DNA of 64,000 nt from Pelagerythrobacter marensis (GTDB lineage Bacteria; Pseudomonadota; Alphaproteobacteria; Sphingomonadales; Sphingomonadaceae), in NCBI RefSeq assembly GCF_001028625.1, contig NZ_CP011805.1, forward strand, positions 496,001 through 560,000, read 5' to 3'. Positions within the stretch are counted from its first letter, which is position 1. Every line of letters starts with the position of its first letter. The notes beneath the pieces are model-generated. The model did no database searches. It worked only from the letters and a program-made list of their open reading frames with translations, and was not told where the DNA came from. This document shows positions 35,171 to 44,103 of the stretch, in pieces. The translations under genes were made by a program, and so were the position numbers.

Positions 35171-35547
35171 TGGGCAAGCAGAAAGCTCCCCGCCGCGTGG
35201 GCGAAAACGAGGCTCTGGCCGTCGGCACCACCATTCGTGGTTCGGCGCAGAAGCTGAACCTCGTTGCCGAACTGATCCGCGGCAAGAAGGCAGAGGATGC
35301 GCTGAACATTCTCGCGTTCTCGAAGAAGTCGATGGCGAAGGACGCATCCAAGGTGCTCGCTTCGGCGATCGCCAATGCCGAAAACAACCACGACCTTGAT
35401 GTCGACGCGCTGGTGGTGGCCGAGGCTTCCGTCGGCAAGTCGATCACCATGAAGCGCTTCCACACGCGCGGACGGGGCAAGAGCACCCGCATCCTGAAGC
35501 CGTTCAGCCGGCTGCGCATCGTGGTTCGCGAGCAGGAAGAGGCGTAA
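35170..35547 (+). CDS. rplV: 50S ribosomal protein L22
   Basis: A 125-residue L22 that contributes the tunnel-constriction hairpin. RGSAQKLNLVAELIRGKKAE and the basic loop MKRFHTRGRGKSTRILKPFS are present. The stop is followed after one base by the rpsC ATG. Confidence 0.97.
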   Translation: MGKQKAPRRVGENEALAVGTTIRGSAQKLNLVAELIRGKKAEDALNILAFSKKSMAKDASKVLASAIANAENNHDLDVDALVVAEASVGKSITMKRFHTRGRGKSTRILKPFSRLRIVVREQEEA

Positions 35548-35548
35548 G

Positions 35549-36244
35549 ATGGGCCAGAAGAGCAATCCGATCGGTCTGCGCCTGCAGATCAACCGCACCT
35601 GGGACAGCCGCTGGTACGCCGAAGGGCGCGACTATGCCAAGCTGCTCAAGGAAGACATCGAGATCCGCAAGCACATCGTCGAGAGCCTGCCGCAGGCGGC
35701 AATCTCGAAGGTGGTGATCGAACGTCCGGCCAAGCTGTGCCGTATCTCGATCTACGCGGCCCGCCCCGGTGTGATCATCGGCAAGAAGGGTGCGGACATC
35801 GAAAAGCTGCGCACCAAGCTCGCGTCGATGACCGCGAGCGAAGTGAAGCTGAACATCGTTGAAATCCGCAAGCCGGAAGTCGATGCCAAGCTCGTCGCGC
35901 AGGGCATTGCCGACCAGCTCGTTCGCCGCGTGGCCTTCCGCCGTGCGATGAAGCGCGCGATGCAGTCGGCCATGCGTCTCGGCGCTGAAGGCATCAAGAT
36001 CGTCTGCGGTGGCCGTCTCGGCGGGGCGGAAATCGCCCGTGTCGAACAGTACCGCGAAGGCCGCGTGCCGCTGCATACGCTGCGCGCCAACATCGACTAT
36101 GCCGAAGCCGAGGCGCTGACCGCCTATGGCATCATCGGCATCAAGGTGTGGGTCTTCAAGGGCGAGATCCTCGGCCATGATCCGACGGCGCAGGACCGTC
36201 TGATGATGGAATCGCAGACCTCTGGCGTCCGTCCGGCGCGCTGA
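35549..36244 (+). CDS. rpsC: 30S ribosomal protein S3
   Basis: A 231-residue S3, part of the mRNA entry helicase with S4 and S5. It begins MGQKSNPIGLRLQINRTWDS and has the KH domain RPGVIIGKKGADIEKLRTKL and the C-terminal VWVFKGEILGHDP. Confidence 0.98.
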   Translation: MGQKSNPIGLRLQINRTWDSRWYAEGRDYAKLLKEDIEIRKHIVESLPQAAISKVVIERPAKLCRISIYAARPGVIIGKKGADIEKLRTKLASMTASEVKLNIVEIRKPEVDAKLVAQGIADQLVRRVAFRRAMKRAMQSAMRLGAEGIKIVCGGRLGGAEIARVEQYREGRVPLHTLRANIDYAEAEALTAYGIIGIKVWVFKGEILGHDPTAQDRLMMESQTSGVRPAR

Positions 36245-36266
36245 GCATCGAACTTGAGTAGATAAC

Positions 36267-36698
36267 ATGCTGCAACCGAAGAAAACCAAGTTCCGCAAGG
36301 CCTTCAAGGGCCGGATCAAGGGCGACGCCAAAGGCGGCACGACGCTGAATTTCGGCTCGTACGGCCTCAAGGCGCTCGAACCGGAACGTATCACGGCCCG
36401 CCAGATCGAGGCCGCCCGTCGTGCGATCACGCGCCACATCAAGCGTCAGGGACGCCTGTGGATCCGCATCTTCCCCGATGTGCCGGTGTCGAAAAAGCCT
36501 GCCGAAGTCCGTCAGGGTAAGGGCAAGGGTTCGGTCGAATACTGGGCCGCGCGGGTGAAGCCGGGCCGCATTCTGTTCGAACTCGACGGCGTGGCCGGTC
36601 CGCTTGCTGCCGAAGCGTTCGAACGCGCGGCGATGAAGCTTCCTGTCAAGACGAAGGTTGTTGCCCGTCTCGGCGACAACTCGCACCTGGAGGGCTGA
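36267..36698 (+). CDS. rplP: 50S ribosomal protein L16
   Basis: A 143-residue L16 at the A-site side of the central protuberance. Visible are MLQPKKTKFRKAFKGRIKGD, RQIEAARRAITRHIKRQGRL and VKPGRILFELDGV. The Arg that L16 hydroxylases modify lies in the usual basic region. Confidence 0.98.
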   Translation: MLQPKKTKFRKAFKGRIKGDAKGGTTLNFGSYGLKALEPERITARQIEAARRAITRHIKRQGRLWIRIFPDVPVSKKPAEVRQGKGKGSVEYWAARVKPGRILFELDGVAGPLAAEAFERAAMKLPVKTKVVARLGDNSHLEG

Positions 36699-36700
36699 TC

Positions 36701-36910
36701 ATGAGCAAGATTGAAGACCTCCGCTCGAAGACCGACGATCAGCTCGACGCCCAGCTCACCGAGCTGAAGCGCGAGCAGTTCAACCTCCGCTTCCAGGCGG
36801 CGACCAACCAGTTGGAAGCCCCGGCGCGGATTCGCCAGGTTCGCCGCCAGATCGCGCAGATCAAGACTCTGCAGACCGAGCGTGCCGCCGCGGCCGAAGC
36901 CAAGGCTTGA
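36701..36910 (+). CDS. rpmC: 50S ribosomal protein L29
   Basis: A 69-residue two-helix L29 with the signature LKREQFNLRFQAATNQLEAP and IRQVRRQIAQIKTLQTER. It lies 2 bp behind rplP and contacts L23 at the tunnel exit. Confidence 0.97.
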   Translation: MSKIEDLRSKTDDQLDAQLTELKREQFNLRFQAATNQLEAPARIRQVRRQIAQIKTLQTERAAAAEAKA

Positions 36911-36921
36911 GGAGCTAGACA

Positions 36922-37212
36922 ATGCCGAAGCGTATCCTGATCGGGACTGTCACCTCCGACAAGACCGACAAGACCGTCACCGTGCTGGTCGAGCGTAAGG
37001 TGAAACACCCGCTTTACGGGAAGATCATCCGCCGTTCGAAGAAGTACCACGCGCACGACGAAACGAACGAATACAAGCTGGGCGACACTGTCCGGATCGA
37101 GGAGACCAAGCCGATCTCCAAGACCAAGACGTGGCGCGTGATCGACACGGTCAAGGCCGGCGGGGTCCAGGCGGTGGAAGCCGACCTCGACGTCGAAGCT
37201 GCCAGCAACTGA
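36922..37212 (+). CDS. rpsQ: 30S ribosomal protein S17
   Basis: A 96-residue S17 OB-fold protein that binds 16S helix 11. MPKRILIGTVTSDKTDKTVT and RKVKHPLYGKIIRRSKKYHA are typical. The acidic C-terminal tail (AVEADLDVEAASN) is longer than in E. coli (84 aa). Confidence 0.97.
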   Translation: MPKRILIGTVTSDKTDKTVTVLVERKVKHPLYGKIIRRSKKYHAHDETNEYKLGDTVRIEETKPISKTKTWRVIDTVKAGGVQAVEADLDVEAASN

Positions 37213-37270
37213 GCGATTTGAAGGAACTGCCGGACATGTTCCGGCAAGCCATTGAGAAGGAACCGCATCG

Positions 37271-37639
37271 ATGATTCAGATGCAATCGAACCTAGACGTC
37301 GCGGACAACAGCGGCGCGAAGCGCGTCCAGTGCATCAAGGTGCTGGGCGGGTCGAAGCGCCGCACCGCGAGCGTCGGCGACGTGATCGTCGTCTCCGTGA
37401 AGGAGGCGCAGCCGCGCGCCCGCGTCAAGAAGGGCGACGTTCACCGCGCGGTGATCGTTCGTACCAAGAAGGACGTGCGTCGTCCCGACGGCAGCGCAAT
37501 CCGCTTCGATTCGAACGCCGCAGTGCTCGTCAACAAGAACGAGGAGCCGATCGGCACCCGTATCTTCGGCCCTGTGGTTCGCGAACTGCGCGGCCGCGGG
37601 TTCATGAAGATCATCTCGCTCGCTCCGGAGGTGTTGTAA
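37271..37639 (+). CDS. rplN: 50S ribosomal protein L14
   Basis: A 122-residue L14, an intersubunit-bridge protein. MIQMQSNLDVADNSGAKRVQ and HRAVIVRTKKDVRRPDGSAI are canonical, and it ends ISLAPEVL. Its stop overlaps the rplX start by one base (TAATG). Confidence 0.98.
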   Translation: MIQMQSNLDVADNSGAKRVQCIKVLGGSKRRTASVGDVIVVSVKEAQPRARVKKGDVHRAVIVRTKKDVRRPDGSAIRFDSNAAVLVNKNEEPIGTRIFGPVVRELRGRGFMKIISLAPEVL

Positions 37640-37959
37640 TGGCCGCCGCGAAGATCAAGAAGGGCGACAACGTCGTCGTGCTCTCGGGCAAGGACAAGGG
37701 CCGCACCGGCACCGTCCGCCAGGTCATGCCGAAAGAAGGCAAGATCGTGGTCGAGGGCGTCAACGTCGCCGCCCGTCACCGCAAGCCGAGCCAGGCCAAC
37801 CCGCAGGGTGGCATCGACCGCTTCGAAGCGCCGATGTCGATCTCCAAGGTTGCCGTGGCCGATCCCAAGGACGGCAAGCCGACCCGCGTCCGCTTCGAAG
37901 AGAAGGACGGAAAGAAGGTCCGCGTTGCCGTCAAGTCCGGGGAGACTATCGATGGCTGA
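37639..37959 (+). CDS. rplX: 50S ribosomal protein L24
   Basis: A 106-residue L24, an assembly initiator. The KOW motif KIKKGDNVVVLSGKDKGRTG and HRKPSQANPQGGIDRFEAPM identify it. The ATG at 37639 is used; the frame extends far upstream under rplN but that part is a shadow. It overlaps rplE by 8 bp. Confidence 0.97.
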   Translation: MAAAKIKKGDNVVVLSGKDKGRTGTVRQVMPKEGKIVVEGVNVAARHRKPSQANPQGGIDRFEAPMSISKVAVADPKDGKPTRVRFEEKDGKKVRVAVKSGETIDG

Positions 37960-38536
37960 TACCTACACCCCGCGCATGCGTGCGCGTTATGACGAACAGA
38001 TCGTCAAGGCGATGACCGAGAAGTTCGGTTACAAGAACCGTCTCGAGGTGCCGCGCCTGGAAAAGATCACGCTCAACATGGGCGTGGGCGAGGCGAGCCA
38101 GGACAAGAAGAAAGTCCAGGTCGCCGCCGAGGAAATGGCCCTGATTGCCGGCCAGAAGCCGGTCATCACCAAGGCCAAGAAGTCGATCGCGCAGTTCAAG
38201 CTGCGTGAAGGAATGCCGATCGGTTGCAAGGTTACCCTGCGCCGCGAACGCATGTACGAGTTCCTCGACCGCCTGGTGACCATCGCAATGCCCCGCATCC
38301 GCGACTTTCGCGGACTGAACCCGAAGAGCTTCGACGGGCGCGGCAATTATGCGATGGGCCTGAAGGAACAGATCATCTTCCCGGAAATCTCGTACGACAG
38401 GATCGAGAAAGTCCGGGGTATGGATATCATCGTGACCACGACGGCGAAGACCGACGAGGAAGCCCGCGAACTGCTGCGTCTGTTCGGCTTCCCGTTCCCT
38501 GCTGAGCAGGCCGCCGAAGAGAAGGAGGCCGCGTGA
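37952..38536 (+). CDS. rplE: 50S ribosomal protein L5
   Basis: A 194-residue L5, which binds 5S rRNA. VPRLEKITLNMGVGEASQDK, ITKAKKSIAQFKLREGMPIG and MPRIRDFRGLNPKSFDGRGN are signature stretches. The ATG at 37952 lies inside the end of rplX. Confidence 0.98.
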   Translation: MADTYTPRMRARYDEQIVKAMTEKFGYKNRLEVPRLEKITLNMGVGEASQDKKKVQVAAEEMALIAGQKPVITKAKKSIAQFKLREGMPIGCKVTLRRERMYEFLDRLVTIAMPRIRDFRGLNPKSFDGRGNYAMGLKEQIIFPEISYDRIEKVRGMDIIVTTTAKTDEEARELLRLFGFPFPAEQAAEEKEAA

Positions 38537-38579
38537 GCGGCCCCCTGAACGCAAGGAAAGCAAAGAGAGCTTAAGTCCA

Positions 38580-38885
38580 ATGGCGAAACTGAGTTCCATC
38601 AACAAGAACGAGCGTCGCAAGAAGCTCGTGAAGAAGTACGCGGGCAAGTACGCCCGTCTGAAGGCGATTGCCGACGACGATTCGCTCGACGAGAGCGAAC
38701 GCCTGATCGCGCGCCTGAAGATGGCCGAGATTCCGCGTAACGCAAATCCGACCCGTGTGCGCAACCGTTGCACCACCACCGGCCGCCCGCGCGGCTATTA
38801 CCGCAAGTTCGGCCTCAATCGCATCGAACTGCGCGACCTCGGCAACAAGGGCCTGATTCCCGGCCTGACCAAGTCGAGCTGGTGA
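38580..38885 (+). CDS. rpsN: 30S ribosomal protein S14 (zinc-independent form)
   Basis: A 101-residue long-form S14. MAKLSSINKNERRKKLVKKY and NRCTTTGRPRGYYRKFGLNR are present. Only one Cys is found, so this is the C-minus paralogue that does not need zinc, as usual in alphaproteobacteria. Confidence 0.97.
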   Translation: MAKLSSINKNERRKKLVKKYAGKYARLKAIADDDSLDESERLIARLKMAEIPRNANPTRVRNRCTTTGRPRGYYRKFGLNRIELRDLGNKGLIPGLTKSSW

Positions 38886-38895
38886 GGACTGACAG

Positions 38896-39291
38896 ATGGC
38901 TATGACCGATCCCCTGGGTGACATGCTCACCCGTATCCGCAACGGCCAGCAGGCGAAGAAGGATTCCGTCCTTTCGCCCGCTTCCAAGCTGCGTGCGAAC
39001 GTGCTCGAAGTTCTTCAGCGTGAAGGCTACATCCGTGGCTACAGCGAAGATTCGACCGGCAAGCACCCCGCGCTGCGGATCGAACTGAAGTATTTCGAAG
39101 GCGAACCTGCGATCAAGCATGTCGCCCGCGTGTCCAAGCCTGGCCGCCGGATCTATTCGGGTTCGAAAGAACTTCCGACCGTCCGCAACGGCCTTGGCAT
39201 CACCATCGTCTCGACGCCGCGTGGCGTGCTCTCCGACAACGAGGCACGGACCCACAACGTCGGCGGCGAAGTGCTGGCGGAGGTGTTCTGA
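38896..39291 (+). CDS. rpsH: 30S ribosomal protein S8
   Basis: A 131-residue S8, a platform-assembly protein and translational repressor of spc operons in E. coli. MTDPLGDMLTRIRNGQQAKK and ISTA-like end IVSTPRGVLSDNEARTHNVG identify it. It overlaps rplF by one base (TGATG). Confidence 0.97.
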   Translation: MAMTDPLGDMLTRIRNGQQAKKDSVLSPASKLRANVLEVLQREGYIRGYSEDSTGKHPALRIELKYFEGEPAIKHVARVSKPGRRIYSGSKELPTVRNGLGITIVSTPRGVLSDNEARTHNVGGEVLAEVF

Positions 39292-39824
39292 TGAGCCGCA
39301 TCGGAAAACGTCCGGTAGCGATCCCCAGCGGGGTCACTGCCACAATCGACAACGGCACGCTGACCGTGAAGGGCCCGAAGGGCACCTTGTCGATGGGGCT
39401 GGTGGACGAAGTCGTCTACAAGCTCGAAGGCGATGAGATTTCGGTCAAACCGGCCAACGACAGCCGCCGTTCGCGCGACTTCTGGGGTATGCAGCGCACG
39501 CTCGTTGCCAACCTCGTCGACGGTGTCACCGAAGGCTACACCAAGGTGCTCGAAATTTCGGGTGTCGGTTATCGTGCGCAGGCCCAGGGCAAGAAGCTCA
39601 AGCTTCAGCTCGGCTTCAGCCACGACGTCGACCTCGACGTGCCCGAGGGTATCGAGGTGAAGACCCCCGATCAGACCACGGTCGAAATCAGCGGGATCGA
39701 CAAGCAGTCCGTCGGGCAGTTCGCCGCAGAGATCCGCCGCTGGCGCAAGCCCGAACCTTACAAGGGCAAGGGCATCAAGTATCGCGGCGAGTACATCTTC
39801 CGCAAGGAAGGGAAGAAGAAGTAA
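39291..39824 (+). CDS. rplF: 50S ribosomal protein L6
   Basis: A 177-residue L6 near the GTPase-associated centre. MSRIGKRPVAIPSGVTATID, KVLEISGVGYRAQAQGKKLK and the C-terminal PEPYKGKGIKYRGEYIFRKE are diagnostic. Confidence 0.98.
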   Translation: MSRIGKRPVAIPSGVTATIDNGTLTVKGPKGTLSMGLVDEVVYKLEGDEISVKPANDSRRSRDFWGMQRTLVANLVDGVTEGYTKVLEISGVGYRAQAQGKKLKLQLGFSHDVDLDVPEGIEVKTPDQTTVEISGIDKQSVGQFAAEIRRWRKPEPYKGKGIKYRGEYIFRKEGKKK

Positions 39825-39825
39825 G

Positions 39826-40170
39826 ATGGCCAAGCTTTCCCTCTTTGAACGCCGTCGCCGCCGTGTTCGCACGACGTTGCGCACCCGCGCCGGCGACCGC
39901 CCGCGCCTGTCGGTGCACCGCACCGGCAAGCACATCTATGCCCAGATCATCGACGACGTGCAGGGCAAGACCCTCGCCGCCGCCTCGACCCTGGGTGCGA
40001 AGGCTTCGGGCGCCAATGTCGATGCCGCCAAGCAGGTCGGCACGGATATCGCCGCGGCCGCCAAGAAGGCGGGCGTGACCACCGTCGTGTTCGATCGCGG
40101 TGGCTTCCTGTTTCACGGCCGCGTCAAGGCGCTGGCCGACGCCGCCCGCGAAGGCGGGCTGGAGTTCTGA
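39826..40170 (+). CDS. rplR: 50S ribosomal protein L18
   Basis: A 114-residue L18 that binds 5S rRNA. RVRTTLRTRAGDRPRLSVHR, IYAQIIDDVQGKTLAAASTL and VVFDRGGFLFHGRVKALADA are typical. The stop overlaps the rpsE start by one base. Confidence 0.97.
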   Translation: MAKLSLFERRRRRVRTTLRTRAGDRPRLSVHRTGKHIYAQIIDDVQGKTLAAASTLGAKASGANVDAAKQVGTDIAAAAKKAGVTTVVFDRGGFLFHGRVKALADAAREGGLEF

Positions 40171-41075
40171 TGATGGCTGAAGAAAACAAGACCGAAAACA
40201 CCGAGACGCCGCAGGTCGAGGAAGCGAAGGTCGAAGAGACCAAAGCCGAAGAGACCAAGGCCGAAACGGTCGAGGCCAAGGCCGAAACGGTCGAGGCCAA
40301 GGCCGAAACCGAGCACGCGGTGGCCGAAGAACCGAAGATCGACAACGCGGGTTCCACCCCGACATCGACCACTGCACCGACCGAAGCGGCTGAAAACCAG
40401 TCGCCCGCCGGTGGCGAACCCTCTCAGCCGCGCGGACGCGGCCGGGGCGGGCGCGATGGCGGTGGCGGCGGTGACCGTGGCGGTCGGGGCCGTGGTCGCG
40501 GTCGCGACGATCGCCGTGGCGGTCGCCGCGAGGAAGAAGACGACGGCATCATCGAGAAGCTCGTCCACATCAACCGCGTTTCGAAGACGGTTAAAGGCGG
40601 TAAGCGCTTCGGCTTCGCCGCGCTGGTCGTGGTCGGCGACGGTTCGGGCCGGGTCGGCTTCGGCCACGGCAAGGCACGCGAAGTGCCCGAAGCGATCTCC
40701 AAGGCGACCGCTGCTGCGCGCAAGAAGATGATCCGCGTTCCGCTGAAGGAAGGCCGCACGCTGCATCACGACGGCAATGGCCGTTTCGGTGCGGGCAAGG
40801 TGACTTTGCGCACGGCGCCTCCGGGTACCGGCATCATCGCCGGTGGTCCGATGCGCGCAGTGTTCGAAAGCCTGGGCGTGGCCGACGTGGTGACCAAGTC
40901 GGTCGGTACGTCCAACCCCTACAACATGATCCGCGCCACTTTCGATGCGCTGCAGGACCAGACTTCGCCGAAGTCGGTTGCGCAGCGTCGCGGCAAGAAG
41001 GTCGCCGACCTGCTCGGCCGCGGTGGCGCCAGCGAGGCGGAGGCTGAAGCCGACGCCGCGGCTATTGCGGAGTAA
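40170..41075 (+). CDS. rpsE: 30S ribosomal protein S5 with long N-terminal extension
   Basis: A 301-residue S5, against 166 in E. coli. The conserved core starts near residue 122 (IIEKLVHINRVSKTVKGGKR) and carries VVVGDGSGRVGFGHGKAREV and the usual domain 2. Residues 1-60 are acidic with short repeats (VEETKAEETKAETVEAKAET) and residues about 87-120 are RG/G-rich (RGRGRGGRDGGGGGDRGG). The DNA behind the acidic part is a 21-nt tandem repeat. A second in-frame ATG follows at once at 40173. The core is an ordinary mRNA-entry protein; the tail's role is unknown. Confidence 0.96.
   Translation: MMAEENKTENTETPQVEEAKVEETKAEETKAETVEAKAETVEAKAETEHAVAEEPKIDNAGSTPTSTTAPTEAAENQSPAGGEPSQPRGRGRGGRDGGGGGDRGGRGRGRGRDDRRGGRREEEDDGIIEKLVHINRVSKTVKGGKRFGFAALVVVGDGSGRVGFGHGKAREVPEAISKATAAARKKMIRVPLKEGRTLHHDGNGRFGAGKVTLRTAPPGTGIIAGGPMRAVFESLGVADVVTKSVGTSNPYNMIRATFDALQDQTSPKSVAQRRGKKVADLLGRGGASEAEAEADAAAIAE
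40238..40310 (+). repeat. short tandem repeats inside rpsE
   Basis: The 21-nt unit GGCCGAAACGGTCGAGGCCAA occurs at 40259-40279 and 40280-40300, with a partial third unit to 40310. A related 15-nt unit (ACCAAAGCCGAAGAG type) precedes it. The units are in frame (7 and 5 codons) and encode AETVEAK and AEETK repeats, so their number can change without breaking the gene. Confidence 0.85.
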
Positions 41076-41080
41076 GATCG

Positions 41081-41269
41081 ATGGCTGACAAGAAGAAGAC
41101 CATCAGGATCAAGCAGATCGGTTCGCCGATCCGCCGGCCGGAAAGCCAGCGCAAGATCCTCGTCGGGCTCGGCCTCGACAAGATGCACAAGGTCGTCGAG
41201 CGTCAGGACACCCCCGAGGTGCGCGGCGCGATTGCCAAGGTCCAGCACCTGGTTGCAATCGTCGACTGA
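41081..41269 (+). CDS. rpmD: 50S ribosomal protein L30
   Basis: A 62-residue L30. IRIKQIGSPIRRPESQRKIL and LGLDKMHKVVERQDTPEVRG define it. It lies between rpsE and rplO in normal spc order. Confidence 0.97.
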   Translation: MADKKKTIRIKQIGSPIRRPESQRKILVGLGLDKMHKVVERQDTPEVRGAIAKVQHLVAIVD

Positions 41270-41340
41270 TCCCGTGAGCCCCCGCCAGCCGGGGGCTCAT
41301 AATTTTGAAGCGCGAACAAAAGCGAAAGCGAGTGCACACC

Positions 41341-41865
41341 ATGAAACTTAACGACATCCGCGACAACGAAGGCGCCCGCCACCGGAAGATCCGCGTGGGG
41401 CGCGGCATCGGTTCGGGCAAGGGCAAGACCGGCGGCCGCGGTCAGAAGGGCCAGAAGAGCCGTTCGGGCGTTGCCATCAAGGGCTTCGAAGGCGGCCAGA
41501 TGCCGCTGCACATGCGCCTGCCGAAGCGCGGCTTCAACAATCCGTTCGGCAAGGACTATGCCGAAGTGAACCTGGGCATGGTCCAGAAGTTCATCGACGC
41601 GGGCAAGCTCGACGCCAAGAAGGTCGTCGACCACGAAGCGCTCAAGGCCGCTGGCCTGGCGCGTGGCGGCAAGGACGGCGTCCGTCTGCTGGGCAAGGGC
41701 GAACTGAAGGCGAAAGTCCAGTTCAAGGTGACCGGCGCCAGCAAGGGCGCGATCCAGGCGGTCGAAAAGGCCGGCGGTTCGGTGGAAGTTGCCGAAGCGA
41801 AGCCTTCGGAAGACGAAAAGAAGAATGCCCGGCGCGAGGCCAACAAGGCCGCAAAGGCTGGGTAA
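41341..41865 (+). CDS. rplO: 50S ribosomal protein L15
   Basis: A 174-residue L15. MKLNDIRDNEGARHRKIRVG, GSGKGKTGGRGQKGQKSRSG and GGQMPLHMRLPKRGFNN are canonical. The C-terminus is extended by a charged tail (EDEKKNARREANKAAKAG). ATG 41341 is used. Confidence 0.97.
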   Translation: MKLNDIRDNEGARHRKIRVGRGIGSGKGKTGGRGQKGQKSRSGVAIKGFEGGQMPLHMRLPKRGFNNPFGKDYAEVNLGMVQKFIDAGKLDAKKVVDHEALKAAGLARGGKDGVRLLGKGELKAKVQFKVTGASKGAIQAVEKAGGSVEVAEAKPSEDEKKNARREANKAAKAG

Positions 41866-41970
41866 GCGATGAAAATGGGGACGGGGGGTTCGACATCGGG
41901 CCCCCCGCTCCCTATTTAGCGTTTCCGAGCCGGGAGGGTCCGGCGCCGAGTTAGGGCACAAGCATTTCTC

Positions 41971-43335
41971 ATGGCATCACGCGCGGACAATATCGCGAGC
42001 AATCTCAGTCTCGCCAATTTCTCGAAGGCGACCGAGCTCAAGAACCGAATCTGGTTCACCATCGGTGCGCTGATCGTGTTCCGGTTCCTCAGCTTCGTTC
42101 CGCTGCCGGGTGTGAACCCGCTGGTGCTGCAGGATCTGTACGACACGGCCCGCGGCGGCATTCTCGATCTCTTTAACACCTTCTCGGGCGGTTCGCTCGA
42201 ACGCATGAGCCTGATTGCGCTGGGCGTGATGCCGTACATCACCGCCTCGATCGTGGTTCAGCTTGCTGCGGCGCTGCACCCCTCGCTCGCCGCGCTGAAG
42301 AAAGAAGGCGCGACCGGGCGGCAGAAACTCAACCAGTACACCCGCTACGGCACGGTTTTCCTGTGCGCGATCCAGGGCTGGTTCCTCGCCTCCGGGCTTG
42401 AAGCCTATGCCGCGCAGAGCGGCCTGCAGGCTGTCGTCCAGCCCGGCATCATGTTCCGCGTCGGCGCCGTGGTCAGCCTGGTCGGCGGAACGATGTTCCT
42501 GCTGTGGCTGGGCGAACAGATCACCAGCCGCGGGATCGGCAACGGCGTTTCGCTGATCATCATGGCCGGCATCGTCGCGCAGTTCCCGGGCTTCGCCGCG
42601 AACATGTTCGAAGGCGGCCGCAGCGGTTCGATCTCGCCGGTCATCATTGTCGGCTTCGTCGCGATGGTCGTGATCCTGATCCTGTTCATCTGTTTCATGG
42701 AGCGCGCGCAACGGCGCCTGCTGATCCAGTATCCCAAGCGCGCGACGCAGCGCGGCGGGATGCAGGCCGATCGCAGCCACCTGCCGCTGAAGCTGAACAC
42801 TGCCGGCGTCATTCCGCCGATTTTCGCCAGTTCGCTGCTTCTGCTGCCGCTGACGATCAGCCAGTTCGCCGGCAACCAGGTCGATACCGAAAGCACGTTT
42901 GGCGGCGCGATCGTCTGGCTGAACCAGTATCTGGCGCACGGGCAGCCGATCTACATGGCGCTCTATGCCATCGGGATCATCTTCTTCTGCTTCTTCTACA
43001 CCGCCGTGGTTTTCAACCCGGAGGAAACGAGCGAGAACCTGAAGAAGAACGGCGGGTTCATTCCGGGTATTCGCCCCGGCAAACGGACCGCCGAATATCT
43101 CGACTACGTTCTCACCCGCATCACCGTGATCGGCGCGATTTACCTGACCCTGGTCTGCGTGATCCCCGAATACATGATCGCGCAGACCGGTATCCCGCTG
43201 TTCCTTGGCGGCACCAGCCTGCTGATCGTGGTCAATGTTACGGTCGACACGATCAGCCAGATCCAGTCGCACCTGCTGGCCCACCAGTATGGCGATCTGA
43301 TCAAGAAGGCGAAGCTCAAGGGTCGCATGCGCTGA
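41971..43335 (+). CDS. secY: protein translocase subunit SecY
   Basis: A 454-residue inner-membrane channel with ten membrane helices. FRFLSFVPLPGVNP (TM1), MSLIALGVMPYITASIVVQL (plug/TM2), ERAQRRLLIQYPKR and NPEETSENLKKNGGFIPGIR are family signatures. It forms the Sec pore with SecE and SecG. It lies 105 bp behind rplO and 30 bp before adk. Confidence 0.98.
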   Translation: MASRADNIASNLSLANFSKATELKNRIWFTIGALIVFRFLSFVPLPGVNPLVLQDLYDTARGGILDLFNTFSGGSLERMSLIALGVMPYITASIVVQLAAALHPSLAALKKEGATGRQKLNQYTRYGTVFLCAIQGWFLASGLEAYAAQSGLQAVVQPGIMFRVGAVVSLVGGTMFLLWLGEQITSRGIGNGVSLIIMAGIVAQFPGFAANMFEGGRSGSISPVIIVGFVAMVVILILFICFMERAQRRLLIQYPKRATQRGGMQADRSHLPLKLNTAGVIPPIFASSLLLLPLTISQFAGNQVDTESTFGGAIVWLNQYLAHGQPIYMALYAIGIIFFCFFYTAVVFNPEETSENLKKNGGFIPGIRPGKRTAEYLDYVLTRITVIGAIYLTLVCVIPEYMIAQTGIPLFLGGTSLLIVVNVTVDTISQIQSHLLAHQYGDLIKKAKLKGRMR

Positions 43336-43365
43336 TCGAAACCGCGAAGAAATAGGGGAAGCGGC

Positions 43366-44010
43366 TTGGATATCATCCTTCTCGGGCCTCCGGGGGCAGG
43401 CAAGGGCACGCAGGCGCAGCGACTTGAGCAGCGCCACGGAATGCAGCAACTTTCGACCGGCGACATGCTTCGTGGCGCGGTCAAGGCAGGCACACCGATC
43501 GGGCTCAAGGCCAAGGCCGTGATGGATCGCGGCGAGCTGGTTTCGGACGAAATCGTTTCCGAACTGATCGATGCGGAATTGACCGCGATGGGCGCCGATA
43601 CGGGCGCCATCTTCGACGGCTATCCCCGCACGGCAGCGCAAGCGCGATCGCTTGACGAAATCCTTGCCCGTCATGGTCGTTCGCTCGATCATGTGATCGA
43701 ACTCGTCGTCGACGAAGATGCCCTGGTCGAACGGATCACGGGGCGGTTCACCTGCGCCAACTGCGGCGCAGGCTATCACGACACGTTCAAGCAACCGGCG
43801 CAAAGCGGCGTTTGCGACGAATGCGGCGCGACCGAGTTCAAGCGGCGGCCCGACGACAACGAAGAAACGGTCCGCACTCGGATGGTTGAATACCGGGCCA
43901 AGACGGCGCCGATTCTGCCGATCTATGAAGAACGCGGCATCGTGAACCGGGTCGACGGCATGGCAAGCATCGACGAAGTGACCGAGGCGATCGACGCCGT
44001 CCTCGGCTGA
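43366..44010 (+). CDS. adk: adenylate kinase with Cys4 LID
   Basis: A 214-residue kinase interconverting ATP+AMP and 2 ADP, begun at TTG 43366 with AGGGGAAG upstream. The P-loop is LLGPPGAGKGTQA, the AMP motif FDGYPRTAAQA. The long LID carries FTCANCGAGYHD and GVCDECGATEF, i.e. two CxxC pairs that should bind zinc or another metal. Usual partner of secY. Confidence 0.97.
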   Translation: MDIILLGPPGAGKGTQAQRLEQRHGMQQLSTGDMLRGAVKAGTPIGLKAKAVMDRGELVSDEIVSELIDAELTAMGADTGAIFDGYPRTAAQARSLDEILARHGRSLDHVIELVVDEDALVERITGRFTCANCGAGYHDTFKQPAQSGVCDECGATEFKRRPDDNEETVRTRMVEYRAKTAPILPIYEERGIVNRVDGMASIDEVTEAIDAVLG

Positions 44011-44103
44011 CCGCGCGTTGCTTCGCACGTTGAAGCAGGACGGGGGGACTTTGCCTGGCCCGGCGGCTGTGAGATAGCCTCAGGGTTGAGGGAGGACATG
44101 CCG

